Source of the DNA: Xiphophorus maculatus
Taxonomy: Eukaryota > Chordata > Actinopteri > Cyprinodontiformes > Poeciliidae
Direction of reading: 5' to 3'
NCBI RefSeq assembly: GCF_002775205.1
Contig: NC_036453.1
Location: 5,049,103-5,113,102 of the forward strand
DNA length: 64,000 nucleotides
In this document: positions 44,633 to 54,369 of the stretch, piece after piece
Numbering within the stretch: position 1 is the stretch's first letter
Layout: each line of letters opens with the position of its first letter
Program-made: the position numbers and the translations under genes
Notes under the pieces: model-generated
Databases searched by the model: none
What the model was told of the DNA's origin: nothing
The model's input: the letters and a program-made list of their open reading frames with translations, nothing else

Positions 44633-45333
44633 CGAGGCGCCAGGCTCCGTCCGTCTCTCTCAAAGGTTTCCTTTTTTAGTTCTCAGTGTCAGCAGTAGGG
44701 AAAGATAGACTAGATGACTGATTTTACTTATTTGATTATTTCTGCTACTGAATTAAGCTGTACTGACCCTTGCAAAAATGCCTTACTAATAAAATATTTA
44801 GCATAAAGAAAATCTAAAAGATGTTGTGGACATTCAGTTAATGAGTCACCTTAAAGTTCTTTGATGGTTGTAAAATAGCTGTGATGTTTGATTCTGGAGA
44901 GGAAAAAGTTTAAAATGTTTTTAAGTTGCTGGTAGCCCAAATTTAAAACGTCATCCTTGGGACTCGCCCGAGTCACTAAAACCTACCTGGTTCAATAACA
45001 AATGCAAGTTGTAAAATAAGAGAACGAGCGACCGTTAACAGGTGTGCTCTGTGAAACTAGTTGGCTGTAGGCTGCTCAGTCTGGCTAATTCACAGAGGGA
45101 AGAAGGGTGAGACACCTGGATGTAGGCCGTTAAAAATCAGGTGAATCGTTTCTCGAAACCAGCTTAAACAGAGTTTACTTCAGTTCTGGACAGGGTAAAT
45201 CCCGGCAGATTTAGGAAACTCAATTAACCCGTTAGATGGAGAGCTGGTAGCACATCTCCCCTCTCAGAAGAGGAAGTACGAGAGTGAGAGAGTAGAGACA
45301 GAAAGGAGGGGGGGGGTGTTGCGCAACAACAAG

Positions 45334-45351
45334 TGGCGCCCAACGTGGGGC
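45334..45351 (+). other. Primer-binding site, tRNA-Lys1,2 type
   Basis: An 18-base match to the 3' end complement of tRNA-Lys1,2, as used by spumaviruses and several beta- and lentiviruses. It is repeated at 49164-49181. This fixes the left LTR border to within a few bases. Confidence 0.88.
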
Positions 45352-45808
45352 GGCGCACAACTGAGTAGGCGGGCCCCAAAGATACCAAGTCAGTGAAAAC
45401 AGATGTGAGACTCTGAATAGCTCACTTGGGTTACTAACTCTTAGGGAAAAGAGTTAGTGGTGACTGATAAGGCCATCAGTCACAACCCTCGCAGTAACTG
45501 TATAGCGTACAGGTGAGGGAAAGCTTCTACTGAGGATAGAATGACCGGATCCAGACAGTGAAGCTAGTAGCCAACATAGTCTAGACCCATCCCTGCTCAA
45601 GAGCGCAAAGAGAGGCTTTGGGGGATAGACAACTCGAACCGACAGAGAGACGGAGTGATGGATGATCACTTCGAGGAGGAAAATCTGGGGAAGAAACCGG
45701 AGGAAGCCGGCCGTCCAGATCGTTTGGAAAAGGAGGAGACCTCAACAGAACTGCATCAACTTTCTGCACAGCTACCCAGGGCACCCAGGACAGCGGATGG
45801 AAGGTTTG

Positions 45809-46140
45809 TTCATCAAGAGCACAGTCCCATGGGGTTCAGTCTGCATGGACGTAGCAGAGCCAATGGGGACAACAGGAAAGAGAGGTGAGAAGTACCTCTT
45901 GGTGCTGATGGACACAGTGACAACTGCTAGAAGAGCAGGTCTTCCCCTGCAGAGGAACTCCGTTCACGTCACAGAAAGCAGGGAGGCGAAGACACTTCTC
46001 CTTTTTGCTCAGAGAAGAAAAAGGGAAGTTGCAGCTCAAAGTGTCACTGAAAACAGGGCAGAGAGTTTGGATTAAAGCTCAAGATCGGCCTGCAGCTACG
46101 GGGATCAAGCTGAGATTCAACGCCCAAGATTTTGTAAAGT
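45809..46140 (+). pseudogene. Broken retroviral integrase fragments
   Basis: One frame gives PWGSVCMDVAEPMG followed by GEKYLLVLMDT. This resembles the integrase core spacing around its first aspartate and the Y-LV--D strand. A separate frame further on gives GQRVWIKAQ, like the C-terminal integrase domain. The parts are out of frame and separated by a deletion, and no catalytic triad can be assembled. Repeated at 49639-49970. Confidence 0.55.
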
Positions 46141-46650
46141 AAGTACTGAACTTCAACACAGTACTACTGATGAAGAAAGGGGTCCATGAGGAAGCAGTGC
46201 TCAAGCCAGTTCTTAGCTACAGCAAACCAGAACATTACGAGAAGATGGCCAGAGAATCAAGCACCATGCCATCCTACAGTAGACTGGCCACTATTACAGG
46301 AAGGTTGCCGTTCAAAGAACAACTTCAAGGCTTTGGACTGGGAGGGCCGTGAAGAAATTGGACTATGCTAAAGAAGAACTCCTGTCACAATCTGATGGAT
46401 TAAAATGGAAAAGGATCATGATTACGGATAAAGCGTCATGATGCTTATGCTTTTTGCTTTGCTCTGCTGAACAGCCAGAATTTTTTTTTTTTTTGAGGCC
46501 TTCTGTCTCAGCCCATCTTCCCTTCCCTAAAGAACCATCCCACATCCTGAAGAACCGACAGTTCATCCAGCGAAAGTTCCTGTAGAAGAATCAGAACGAT
46601 CCAAGTTTTCTTCGACATTCATCACCTCATGGGGGAAATCAAAACTCCAA

Positions 46651-46666
46651 GGAGGGGGTGTCAAGA
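46651..46666 (+). repeat. Second polypurine-tract-like copy inside the internal region
   Basis: GGAGGGGGTGTCAAGA occurs here and again, identically, at 46827-46842, where it is the true polypurine tract plus LTR start. The two are 176 bp apart. The same pair occurs in unit 2 (50481 and 50657). Confidence 0.85.
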
Positions 46667-46826
46667 GAAGTGGAGTTTTGATGACTACACTGAGCCCTCT
46701 GTGACAACTGAGGATGAAGAATCTGCATCTTCACATCCCAGACGAACCTCTTCTCTTTCCAGGGGATGAGGACGGCGAACTGCAGGAGGGTGATGGACTC
46801 CCAGCATGTGAAAGGTCTGACCTCGT

Positions 46827-46834
46827 GGAGGGGG
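46827..46834 (+). other. Polypurine tract before LTR 2
   Basis: GGAGGGGG immediately upstream of the LTR TG, the expected plus-strand primer position. Unit 2 equivalent: 50657-50664. Confidence 0.8.
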
Positions 46835-49161
46835 TGTCAAGAAAATCCGAGCTCATCCCACTTCCCCATGCTGGAGATTTTAGTTTAGCAGTAATAATAA
46901 ATAAAGTTATCTTTAAAATGAATCACTCAAGTGATATCTAGGCCCAACAGTAGACTTAAGTGTCAATAAAGTTAGTTTAACAGTAATAATAAATAAAGTT
47001 ATCTTTAAAATGAATCACTCAAGTGACATCTAGGCCCAACAGTAGACTTAAGTGTCAATAAAATAAATCTGGTTGTGTGTCTTGTTTTTGTCTCATGCAA
47101 ACTTTGCTTTAATTCTACTTTTTTCTATCTAATCATAAGAAATCATAGTCAGTCAGAGAGAGTCATTAAACAGGAAAAGCAGGTTTCCTGGAAAAAGAGG
47201 AAGTTTCCAGCCTGCAGATTTATAAAAAATAGCTGAGACTATTCCTTATTTCAAAGCATGAAAGTTTTAAAGAATGAAATCTAAACATTATTAGTAATTT
47301 CATAAAATTCAAAGTAAAATACTTATATTAATATTGGTTTACTTGTAATAATACTTACACTTATATTTGTGAGAACATTTATAAGAAAAACCAGTAACCG
47401 TAACTTTAGTATTAAATAATTAGAATCATGGATTATTCTTTTGGTTTCTTTTTAGAAAAACATCTGTAATAACTCACATTAGGATTATAATAAGGATAAT
47501 TAATAAGTTATGGTTATAAAATCATAAAGGAATGATAGATCAGAGAAGCTGAAGAAAATAAATGTGATATAAGTTATGGTTATAAAATTATAAATGAATG
47601 CTAAATCAGAGAAGCTAAAGAAAATAAATGTGATATAAATGTGATTTTGACATTGAACTTGAAATGGTGTAAAAAGGTGTAACTGCAATTAAACATCACT
47701 GATATGTTGGAGGTAGAGAGTAGGTGAAAGGTGAAAGGCAAGGAACTAACAGGAGAGCAGAGATGATCAACGCCTTATTTAGAGAGTAGGTGAAAGGTTG
47801 TGCAGGCAATGGACATAGGAGGTTGAGCAACCCTGAGACATTAGCACAGACATCAGGAAATGTCTGTAAGACAGTGATGGATATGAGATCATCTGTCTGA
47901 GCAGTCAGAAACCCTATAAAAGGTGAGTGCAAAAGAGGAACCGTTCGTTGGATCCTCCGGGCAGCTTCGAGCCAAGATCGAGATGGACAAAGAACTCTGC
48001 AGCTGAAGAAGAGCCGGGGCCACGGAGCCGAAGACTGTCCTGCTCATGCATGGGGACCAACCCGTCAGCCCCACAACCTGTGGCTTCGAATCGCACTTCT
48101 CTCATCGGCTGGGTTCAGACCCCAAAGACAAAGATGAAGACAAAGGCAAAGGCAAAGACAAAGAAGAAGAACTGGTGCCTTTTTTCTTGCCAGCACCAAG
48201 TCCTGTGTGACCTCACCATCCATGCGGAGAGGAGGCTCATCAGACCTACAGAGATTCCTGCCTTCATCGATCAACATCTTCCTCCTGCTGCAACACCTTC
48301 TTCATCATCAGACCTGCGGAGATCCTGGCCTTCATCGATCGGCGTCTTCCTCCTGCTGCAACACCTTCTTCATCATCAGACCTGCGGAGATCCTGGCCTT
48401 CATCGATCGGCGTCTTCCTCCTGCTGCAGCACCTTCTTCGTCGTCGTGCCAGGTCTGGGGTTCGAGGCGCCAGGCTCCGTCCGTCTCTCTCAAAGGTTTC
48501 CTTTTTTAGTTCTCAGTGTCAGCAGTAGGGAAAGATAGACTAGATGACTGATTTTACTTATTTGATTATTTCTGCTACTGAATTAAGCTGTACTGACCCT
48601 TGCAAAAATGCCTTACTAATAAAATATTTAGCATAAAGAAAATCTAAAAGATGTTGTGGACATTCAGTTAATGAGTCACCTTAAAGTTCTTTGATGGTTG
48701 TAAAATAGCTGTGATGTTTGATTCTGGAGAGGAAAAAGTTTAAAATGTTTTTAAGTTGCTGGTAGCCCAAATTTAAAACGTCATCCTTGGGACTCGCCCG
48801 AGTCACTAAAACCTACCTGGTTCAATAACAAATGCAAGTTGTAAAATAAGAGAACGAGCGACCGTTAACAGGTGTGCTCTGTGAAACTAGTTGGCTGTAG
48901 GCTGCTCAGTCTGGCTAATTCACAGAGGGAAGAAGGGTGAGACACCTGGATGTAGGCCGTTAAAAATCAGGTGAATCGTTTCTCGAAACCAGCTTAAACA
49001 GAGTTTACTTCAGTTCTGGACAGGGTAAATCCCGGCAGATTTAGGAAACTCAATTAACCCGTTAGATGGAGAGCTGGTAGCACATCTCCCCTCTCAGAAG
49101 AGGAAGTACGAGAGTGAGAGAGTAGAGACAGAAAGGAGGGGGGGGGTGTTGCGCAACAACA
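46835..49161 (+). repeat. LTR 2 (2327 bp), shared between the two units
   Basis: Same sequence as LTR 1 apart from T at 47086. It contains the same TATA box (47915), AATAAA (48618) and tandem repeats. One LTR between two internal regions is the hallmark of LTR-LTR recombination or unequal exchange between copies. Confidence 0.88.
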
Positions 49162-50664
49162 AGTGGCGCCCAACGTGGGGCGGCGCACAACTGAGTAGGC
49201 GGGCCCCAAAGATACCAAGTCAGTGAAAACAGATGTGAGACTCTGAATAGCTCACTTGGGTTACTAACTCTTAGGGAAAAGAGTTAGTGGTGACTGATAA
49301 GGCCATCAGTCACAACCCTCGCAGTAACTGTATAGCGTACAGGTGAGGGAAAGCTTCTACTGAGGATAGAATGACCGGATCCAGACAGTGAAGCTAGTAG
49401 CCAACATAGTCTAGACCCATCCCTGCTCAAGAGCGCAAAGAGAGGCTTTGGGGGATAGACAACTCGAACCGACAGAGAGACGGAGTGATGGATGATCACT
49501 TCGAGGAGGAAAATCTGGGGAAGAAACCGGAGGAAGCCGGCCGTCCAGATCGTTTGGAAAAGGAGGAGACCTCAACAGAACTGCATCAACTTTCTGCACA
49601 GCTACCCAGGGCACCCAGGACAGCGGATGGAAGGTTTGTTCATCAAGAGCACAGTCCCATGGGGTTCAGTCTGCATGGACGTAGCAGAGCCAATGGGGAC
49701 AACAGGAAAGAGAGGTGAGAAGTACCTCTTGGTGCTGATGGACACAGTGACAACTGCTAGAAGAGCAGGTCTTCCCCTGCAGAGGAACTCCGTTCACGTC
49801 ACAGAAAGCAGGGAGGCGAAGACACTTCTCCTTTTTGCTCAGAGAAGAAAAAGGGAAGTTGCAGCTCAAAGTGTCACTGAAAACAGGGCAGAGAGTTTGG
49901 ATTAAAGCTCAAGATCGGCCTGCAGCTACGGGGATCAAGCTGAGATTCAACGCCCAAGATTTTGTAAAGTAAGTACTGAACTTCAACACAGTACTACTGA
50001 TGAAGAAAGGGGTCCATGAGGAAGCAGTGCTCAAGCCAGTTCTTAGCTACAGCAAACCAGAACATTACGAGAAGATGGCCAGAGAATCAAGCACCATGCC
50101 ATCCTACAGTAGACTGGCCACTATTACAGGAAGGTTGCCGTTCAAAGAACAACTTCAAGGCTTTGGACTGGGAGGGCCGTGAAGAAATTGGACTATGCTA
50201 AAGAAGAACTCCTGTCACAATCTGATGGATTAAAATGGAAAAGGATCATGATTACGGATAAAGCGTCATGATGCTTATGCTTTTTGCTTTGCTCTGCTGA
50301 ACAGCCAGAATTTTTTTTTTTTTTGAGGCCTTCTGTCTCAGCCCATCTTCCCTTCCCTAAAGAACCATCCCACATCCTGAAGAACCGACAGTTCATCCAG
50401 CGAAAGTTCCTGTAGAAGAATCAGAACGATCCAAGTTTTCTTCGACATTCATCACCTCATGGGGGAAATCAAAACTCCAAGGAGGGGGTGTCAAGAGAAG
50501 TGGAGTTTTGATGACTACACTGAGCCCTCTGTGACAACTGAGGATGAAGAATCTGCATCTTCACATCCCAGACGAACCTCTTCTCTTTCCAGGGGATGAG
50601 GACGGCGAACTGCAGGAGGGTGATGGACTCCCAGCATGTGAAAGGTCTGACCTCGTGGAGGGGG
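49162..50664 (+). mobile_element. Internal region 2, copy of internal region 1
   Basis: Every open frame in internal region 1 recurs unchanged at +3830, with the primer-binding site at 49164-49181 and polypurine tract at 50657-50664. Confidence 0.88.
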
Positions 50665-51112
50665 TGTCAAGAAAATCCGAGCTCATCCCACTTCCCCATG
50701 CTGGAGATTTTAGTTTAGCAGTAATAATAAATAAAGTTATCTTTAAAATGAATCACTCAAGTGATATCTAGGCCCAACAGTAGACTTAAGTGTCAATAAA
50801 GTTAGTTTAACAGTAATAATAAATAAAGTTATCTTTAAAATGAATCACTCAAGTGACATCTAGGCCCAACAGTAGACTTAAGTGTCAATAAAATAAATCT
50901 GGTTGTGTGTCTTGTTTTTGTCTCATGCAAACTTTGCTTTAATTCTACTTTTTTCTATCTAATCATAAGAAATCATAGTCAGTCAGAGAGAGTCATTAAA
51001 CAGGAAAAGCAGGTTTCCTGGAAAAAGAGGAAGTTTCCAGCCTGCAGATTTATAAAAAATAGCTGAGACTATTCCTTATTTCAAAGCATGAAAGTTTTAA
51101 AGAATGAAATCT
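50665..51112 (+). repeat. LTR 3, truncated after 448 bp
   Basis: Matches LTR 1 from 43005 to 43452, including the U3 tandem pair, with T at 50916 as in LTR 2. It stops inside U3 and lacks TATA, polyadenylation signal and U5. Sequence then switches to pou4f3 exon 2. Confidence 0.92.
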
Positions 51113-52399
51113 GGATGGCTGGATGGCGAAGTACGCCTCCAACGAGCGCTTCTCCGGCGCGGCGATGGACGTGCGCTTCCTTTTCCTCTCGCTGCCGTTG
51201 AAAAGGTCCGGCTTGCTGCTCTTCTCCCGGTGCGCAGCCTCGGCTTCTTCCAGCCAGGCCTGCAGGACCGGCTTGAGGGCGATCATGTTGTTGTGGGACA
51301 GGGTGAGGGACTCGAACCTGCAGATAGTGCTCTGGCTGAGCGACCCCACGCCTGGGATCTTGAGGTTGGCCAATGCTGCGCCGACGTCCGCCTGGGTCAC
51401 TCCGAGCTTAATCCTGCGCTGCTTGAAGCGCTCCGCGAACGCTTCCAACTCCCGCGGATCGGACTCCACGTCGCTGACGCAGGCCATGCCTCCGTGCACG
51501 GACAGGGAGTGAGGATGGGCCATGGTGGCCATCGCCTGATGCAGCTGTCCCATGGTCTGCAGGTGGTGGTGCGGGTGCTGGTGGTGGTGCGAGGTCGCAG
51601 TCATCCCTGGGGGCTCTGGAGCACCCATCCCGGTCACGGCCAGGCTGGTGGAAAGGTGATCCAGGAGGTCCCCAGCCTCCAGGGTCTGTCCCAGGTGGTG
51701 GTGATGGTGGTGGTGGTGGGAGATGGGCACGGTGGTGGAGGAGGAAGAGGAGGCTGAGGTGCAGGGGACACTGCTCATGGTATGGTAAGTCACGTCTGGT
51801 TTGAACGGGTGGCTCTTGCCTTGAGAGACAATGCTGTCAGCAGCCGCCAGAGCTTCAGCCCGTGCCAGCAGGCTCTCATCAAAGCCTCCGAATATATTGC
51901 CCTGCAGCTGCAAGCAAGAGTGCGCATACTGGAGTCAGTGGGGAATTCTGTCAGGCAGCTCTCAGGATCTAAAAAACATTTTCCAAAGGCAAGCAGCGCC
52001 GAGGAGAGGAGAGAACCCCTCCTCAAAGCGCAGGTCATAAAAATTAATATGAAAGCAAGAGCATTGCTTGAATAGACATGTGGATGAAAGGGGGGAAAGG
52101 AGGAGGAGAAGAGAGGGGGCGCAGAGGAAAGAAAGAGAGAGAGAGAGAGGGAGAGAGAGAGAGAGAACAAAGTCCTGTCAAATCAACTTTACAGACATTT
52201 CCAGTGTGATATTTTCCCCTCTCCTCTCACCCAGCAGCGCTGGCCCTTCTCTCCCACCCTGACCCGAACGTACCTGCGGGGCCGGCAGACAGACTCTGCG
52301 CATGCCCTCCGAGCCTGAGTGCAGGCCGGGATATTTGGGCTCGTGCAGGGCCGGGTGCATGGAGAAGTGTTGCTTGCCGTTCATGGTCATCATCGTCAT
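51050..52399 (-). pseudogene. pou4f3: pou4f3 second copy, truncated in the homeodomain and fused to LTR
   Basis: Exon 1 (52274-52399) and the exon 2 acceptor at 51907/51908 are identical to the intact gene. The exon 2 match ends at 51118 within the homeodomain, after EAYFAIQP. The frame continues into LTR 3 for about 21 foreign residues and stops at 51050-51052. The predicted product is 327 residues, with a complete POU-specific domain but no homeodomain helices 2 and 3, so normal DNA binding is not expected. There is no normal 3' UTR. The copy lies next to the native upstream sequence (52762 onward), whereas the intact copy does not. It could be a pseudogene, an interfering allele, or a haplotype fragment mis-assembled in tandem. 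Confidence 0.9.
51111..51127. other. Rearrangement junction LTR 3 / pou4f3 exon 2
   Basis: The LTR match ends at CT (51112) and the pou4f3 match starts at GCTGGATGGC (51118). Five bases, GGATG, lie between, so CTGGATGG appears twice in succession. This looks like a short templated insertion. Confidence 0.8.
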
Positions 52400-52761
52400 C
52401 CTCCCAGCAGGCCCCTCGCAAGCAGTGTGGCCCCGGACATGAAAAGAGCCGGGAGGAGCGGGCAGCCACGGGAGCCTCCTGTGCTCTCCGTCACCAGACT
52501 GAGGCTGTTCACAGCCAGGGCGCCTCCCGGCATCCTCCTCCTCTTCCTCCTCCTCCTCCCTTCCCAGCCTCCCTCCTCCTCCTCCTCCCTCCTCCTTTGC
52601 TCAACTTACAGGTTGCAACCGTGTGGCCTGTGGACTCAAACATATTGCTGGTCAAAATTACTAATATATTTTATTTCAAAAACTGTTTATAGACGAGAAT
52701 ATGAATGCTTTGGTGACATTTTTTTTCTGTTAATATCCTGAACATCCTCTTCTGTCACCAT
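51118..52761. repeat. Segmental duplication, copy B (truncated pou4f3 side)
   Basis: Matches 41361-43004 at offset 9757. At its right end copy B runs on uninterrupted (CACCAT|CTATCAG), giving the empty site of the LTR insertion found in copy A. Confidence 0.95.
52657..52691 (-). promoter_or_regulatory. pou4f3: Predicted core promoter of the second pou4f3 copy
   Basis: The same minus-strand TATAAA (52691-52686) as the intact copy, here still joined to non-LTR upstream DNA. Confidence 0.45.
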
Positions 52762-53749
52762 CTATCAGAAGAGGACGATGTAAAATTTGGCGAATCTAAT
52801 ACAGTCTAGTCATTTCAGCACCATGGACAGAGCAGAACAACATCAAACCATTGATAAAGTTTCTCAATAAGTTAGAATATCATCAAATAGTTCATTTCTT
52901 TCAACAATTCAATTCAAGTAGTTGAAACTCTACATTAGATATATTCATTTTACACAGAGATATAGTTCATTTTGTTCTTTCTGTTAATTTTAATGATTAA
53001 GGCTAACAGTTGCTGAAAGCCCAAACTTCAGTTCCAAAAGTTTGCAAAAAAGATTTTTTAACACTGTTTTGTCGGCCCACTGAAACGTTTTTCCATGTGC
53101 GGTTCTGTAACGATTCTTGAACCTCAGTTTTCAAATAAAGTGAAAAAAATAAATGTTTTCATCTTAAAAGAAAATCTTGGACCCCTAAGCCAGAGTTCTT
53201 TTTCTTCTAGCCTGTATGTGACCCTCCAGTTGTTGTCACTGGTTTAGGTATTGTTGGACACCAGAGAGGCTGCAGCTGCAGCCTTTGTCCTGGAAACATC
53301 TGTCTGGGTCTCCAGGATGTCACTTGTGAATCTCAATTAAAATGCTATCTGGCCTTTGCTTCAAATCCTCTCAGTGCTGCAGTTTTATTCCTTGTTTTCC
53401 ACTCAACTTAACATTAATATGCTGTGATACAACCCCTTATGAAAGGCCAGCTTGTGTAGCAATTACCTTGCATAGCGCACACCTCCCGTTCAGGCGTTCA
53501 GTGAATATTTACTGGACAATTGTCATATGAGCAGTTTTCTCTAGCATAGGGACAAGCCCCACCTTTGGTCTGCGGTTGAACACCCCTGGTTTTGGCCGCA
53601 GGTGTGTTGGCCTTGTTTCACCCATAATCATTCAATTTAACAAAAAATAAGCCCACAAAACAACAACAGCAAAAACCAAAAAAAAACAACAGATTTTCAG
53701 ATGGCCTTGTACAGCAGGAACGGTAATTCCTTTCAAACCCCACAGTTAC
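52762..53749. other. Native pou4f3 upstream flank, no gene
   Basis: AT-rich with moderate complexity near 53190-53350. No gene or repeat ends recognised. Regulatory content is likely from its position but not shown. Confidence 0.45.
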
Positions 53750-54250
53750 ATCCACTAACTTCATTGTATTTTATTGGGATTTTATGATAGACCATCAAAT
53801 AGTGATAGATGAATAGGAAGAGGAAGGAAAATAATAAATGGTTTTTAATAGTTTTTACAAGGCAAACTCTGGAAGGTGTGGCATGTCTTTATACTCAGCC
53901 ATCTTTATTCACAAACCTCTAAAAATTCAGGATAAACATTCGCCTTCAGAAGTCAACTGTTATAGGTTTCAAGATACTTTAGACTGGTGCAGAGGTTCAA
54001 CTTCCACTCTAAACAAGCAAAACATATCAAATGTTAGAATGTCCCAGTCAAAGTCTAAACCTAAATCTAATACAATAGTAAGACTTGAACATGTGGGTTT
54101 ACAGACACTCAGCCAAACCGACTGTCTCAAAATGTTTTACTTCTATGTGCAATGATGTTTGCTGTGGGGTAAGAGACTTAATTACCCCACAGCTGTAAAT
54201 GCAGCAAAGGCAGTTCTAAAGACGTATTCACTCAAGATGGCTGAATAAAA
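53750..54250 (+). mobile_element. Degenerate fish interspersed DNA repeat
   Basis: It carries the phrases TTATTGGGATTTTATGATAG near 53775 and the run after GTCCCAGTCAAAGTCTAAAC near 54045, both common in old Tc1-like fish repeats. The second module recurs at about 61143 in the rbm27 intron. The ends are uncertain and no intact frame remains. Confidence 0.5.
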
Positions 54251-54369
54251 AAAACATTTTACACTTTTTTGATATTTTTATTTTGAAAAACCCTCTTACT
54301 AACAGTAATTGTTGTGCAAACTGTAATAAATTGTATTGGCAGAGGAACATAAATGTTCATTGTTTAGAC

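Larger units (their letters stand above)
43005..45331 (+). repeat. LTR 1 (2327 bp)
   Basis: Starts TGTCAAGA and ends CAACAACA just before the primer-binding site. A TATA box (CTATAAAAGG) at 44084-44093 suggests a U3 of about 1.1 kb and a transcript start near 44115. AATAAA at 44788-44793 suggests the R/U5 border near 44810. The length is unusual for an LTR but is fixed by the internal landmarks and by repetition of the same unit. The region about 44940-45330 is probably U5. Confidence 0.85.
45352..46834 (+). mobile_element. Internal region 1, non-coding remnant
   Basis: 1.48 kb between primer site and polypurine tract. Frames of up to 137 codons exist but overlap in different registers. Apart from integrase-like fragments, no gag, protease, reverse transcriptase or envelope feature is recognisable. 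An A/T run lies at 46481-46494. The second internal region, 49182-50664, matches it throughout. Confidence 0.8.
43005..51112 (+). mobile_element. Tandem LTR retroelement array: LTR-int-LTR-int-truncated LTR
   Basis: A 3830-bp unit repeats at constant offset: LTR 43005-45331, internal 45332-46834, LTR 46835-49161, internal 49162-50664, partial LTR 50665-51112. LTRs begin TGT and end ACA. The primer-binding site TGGCGCCCAACGTGGGGC follows two bases after the LTR, and a GGAGGGGG polypurine tract precedes the next LTR. The only difference I noticed between units is C at 43256 versus T at 47086 and 50916. The internal part is 1.5 kb, far below a full retrovirus, and holds only broken integrase-like codons, so the element is non-autonomous. 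The orientation is opposite to pou4f3. The target duplication cannot be confirmed because the 3' end is lost. Confidence 0.9.

Noticed and set aside
44097..44708. 203-codon frame in the LTR as an accessory gene
   Set aside because: It crosses 68-bp repeats that shift frame each unit, so the protein would not be conserved as a repeat protein. No similarity to a known accessory protein was seen.
51104..51757. 217-codon plus-strand frame
   Set aside because: Antisense of the truncated pou4f3 copy, same reasoning as for the intact copy.
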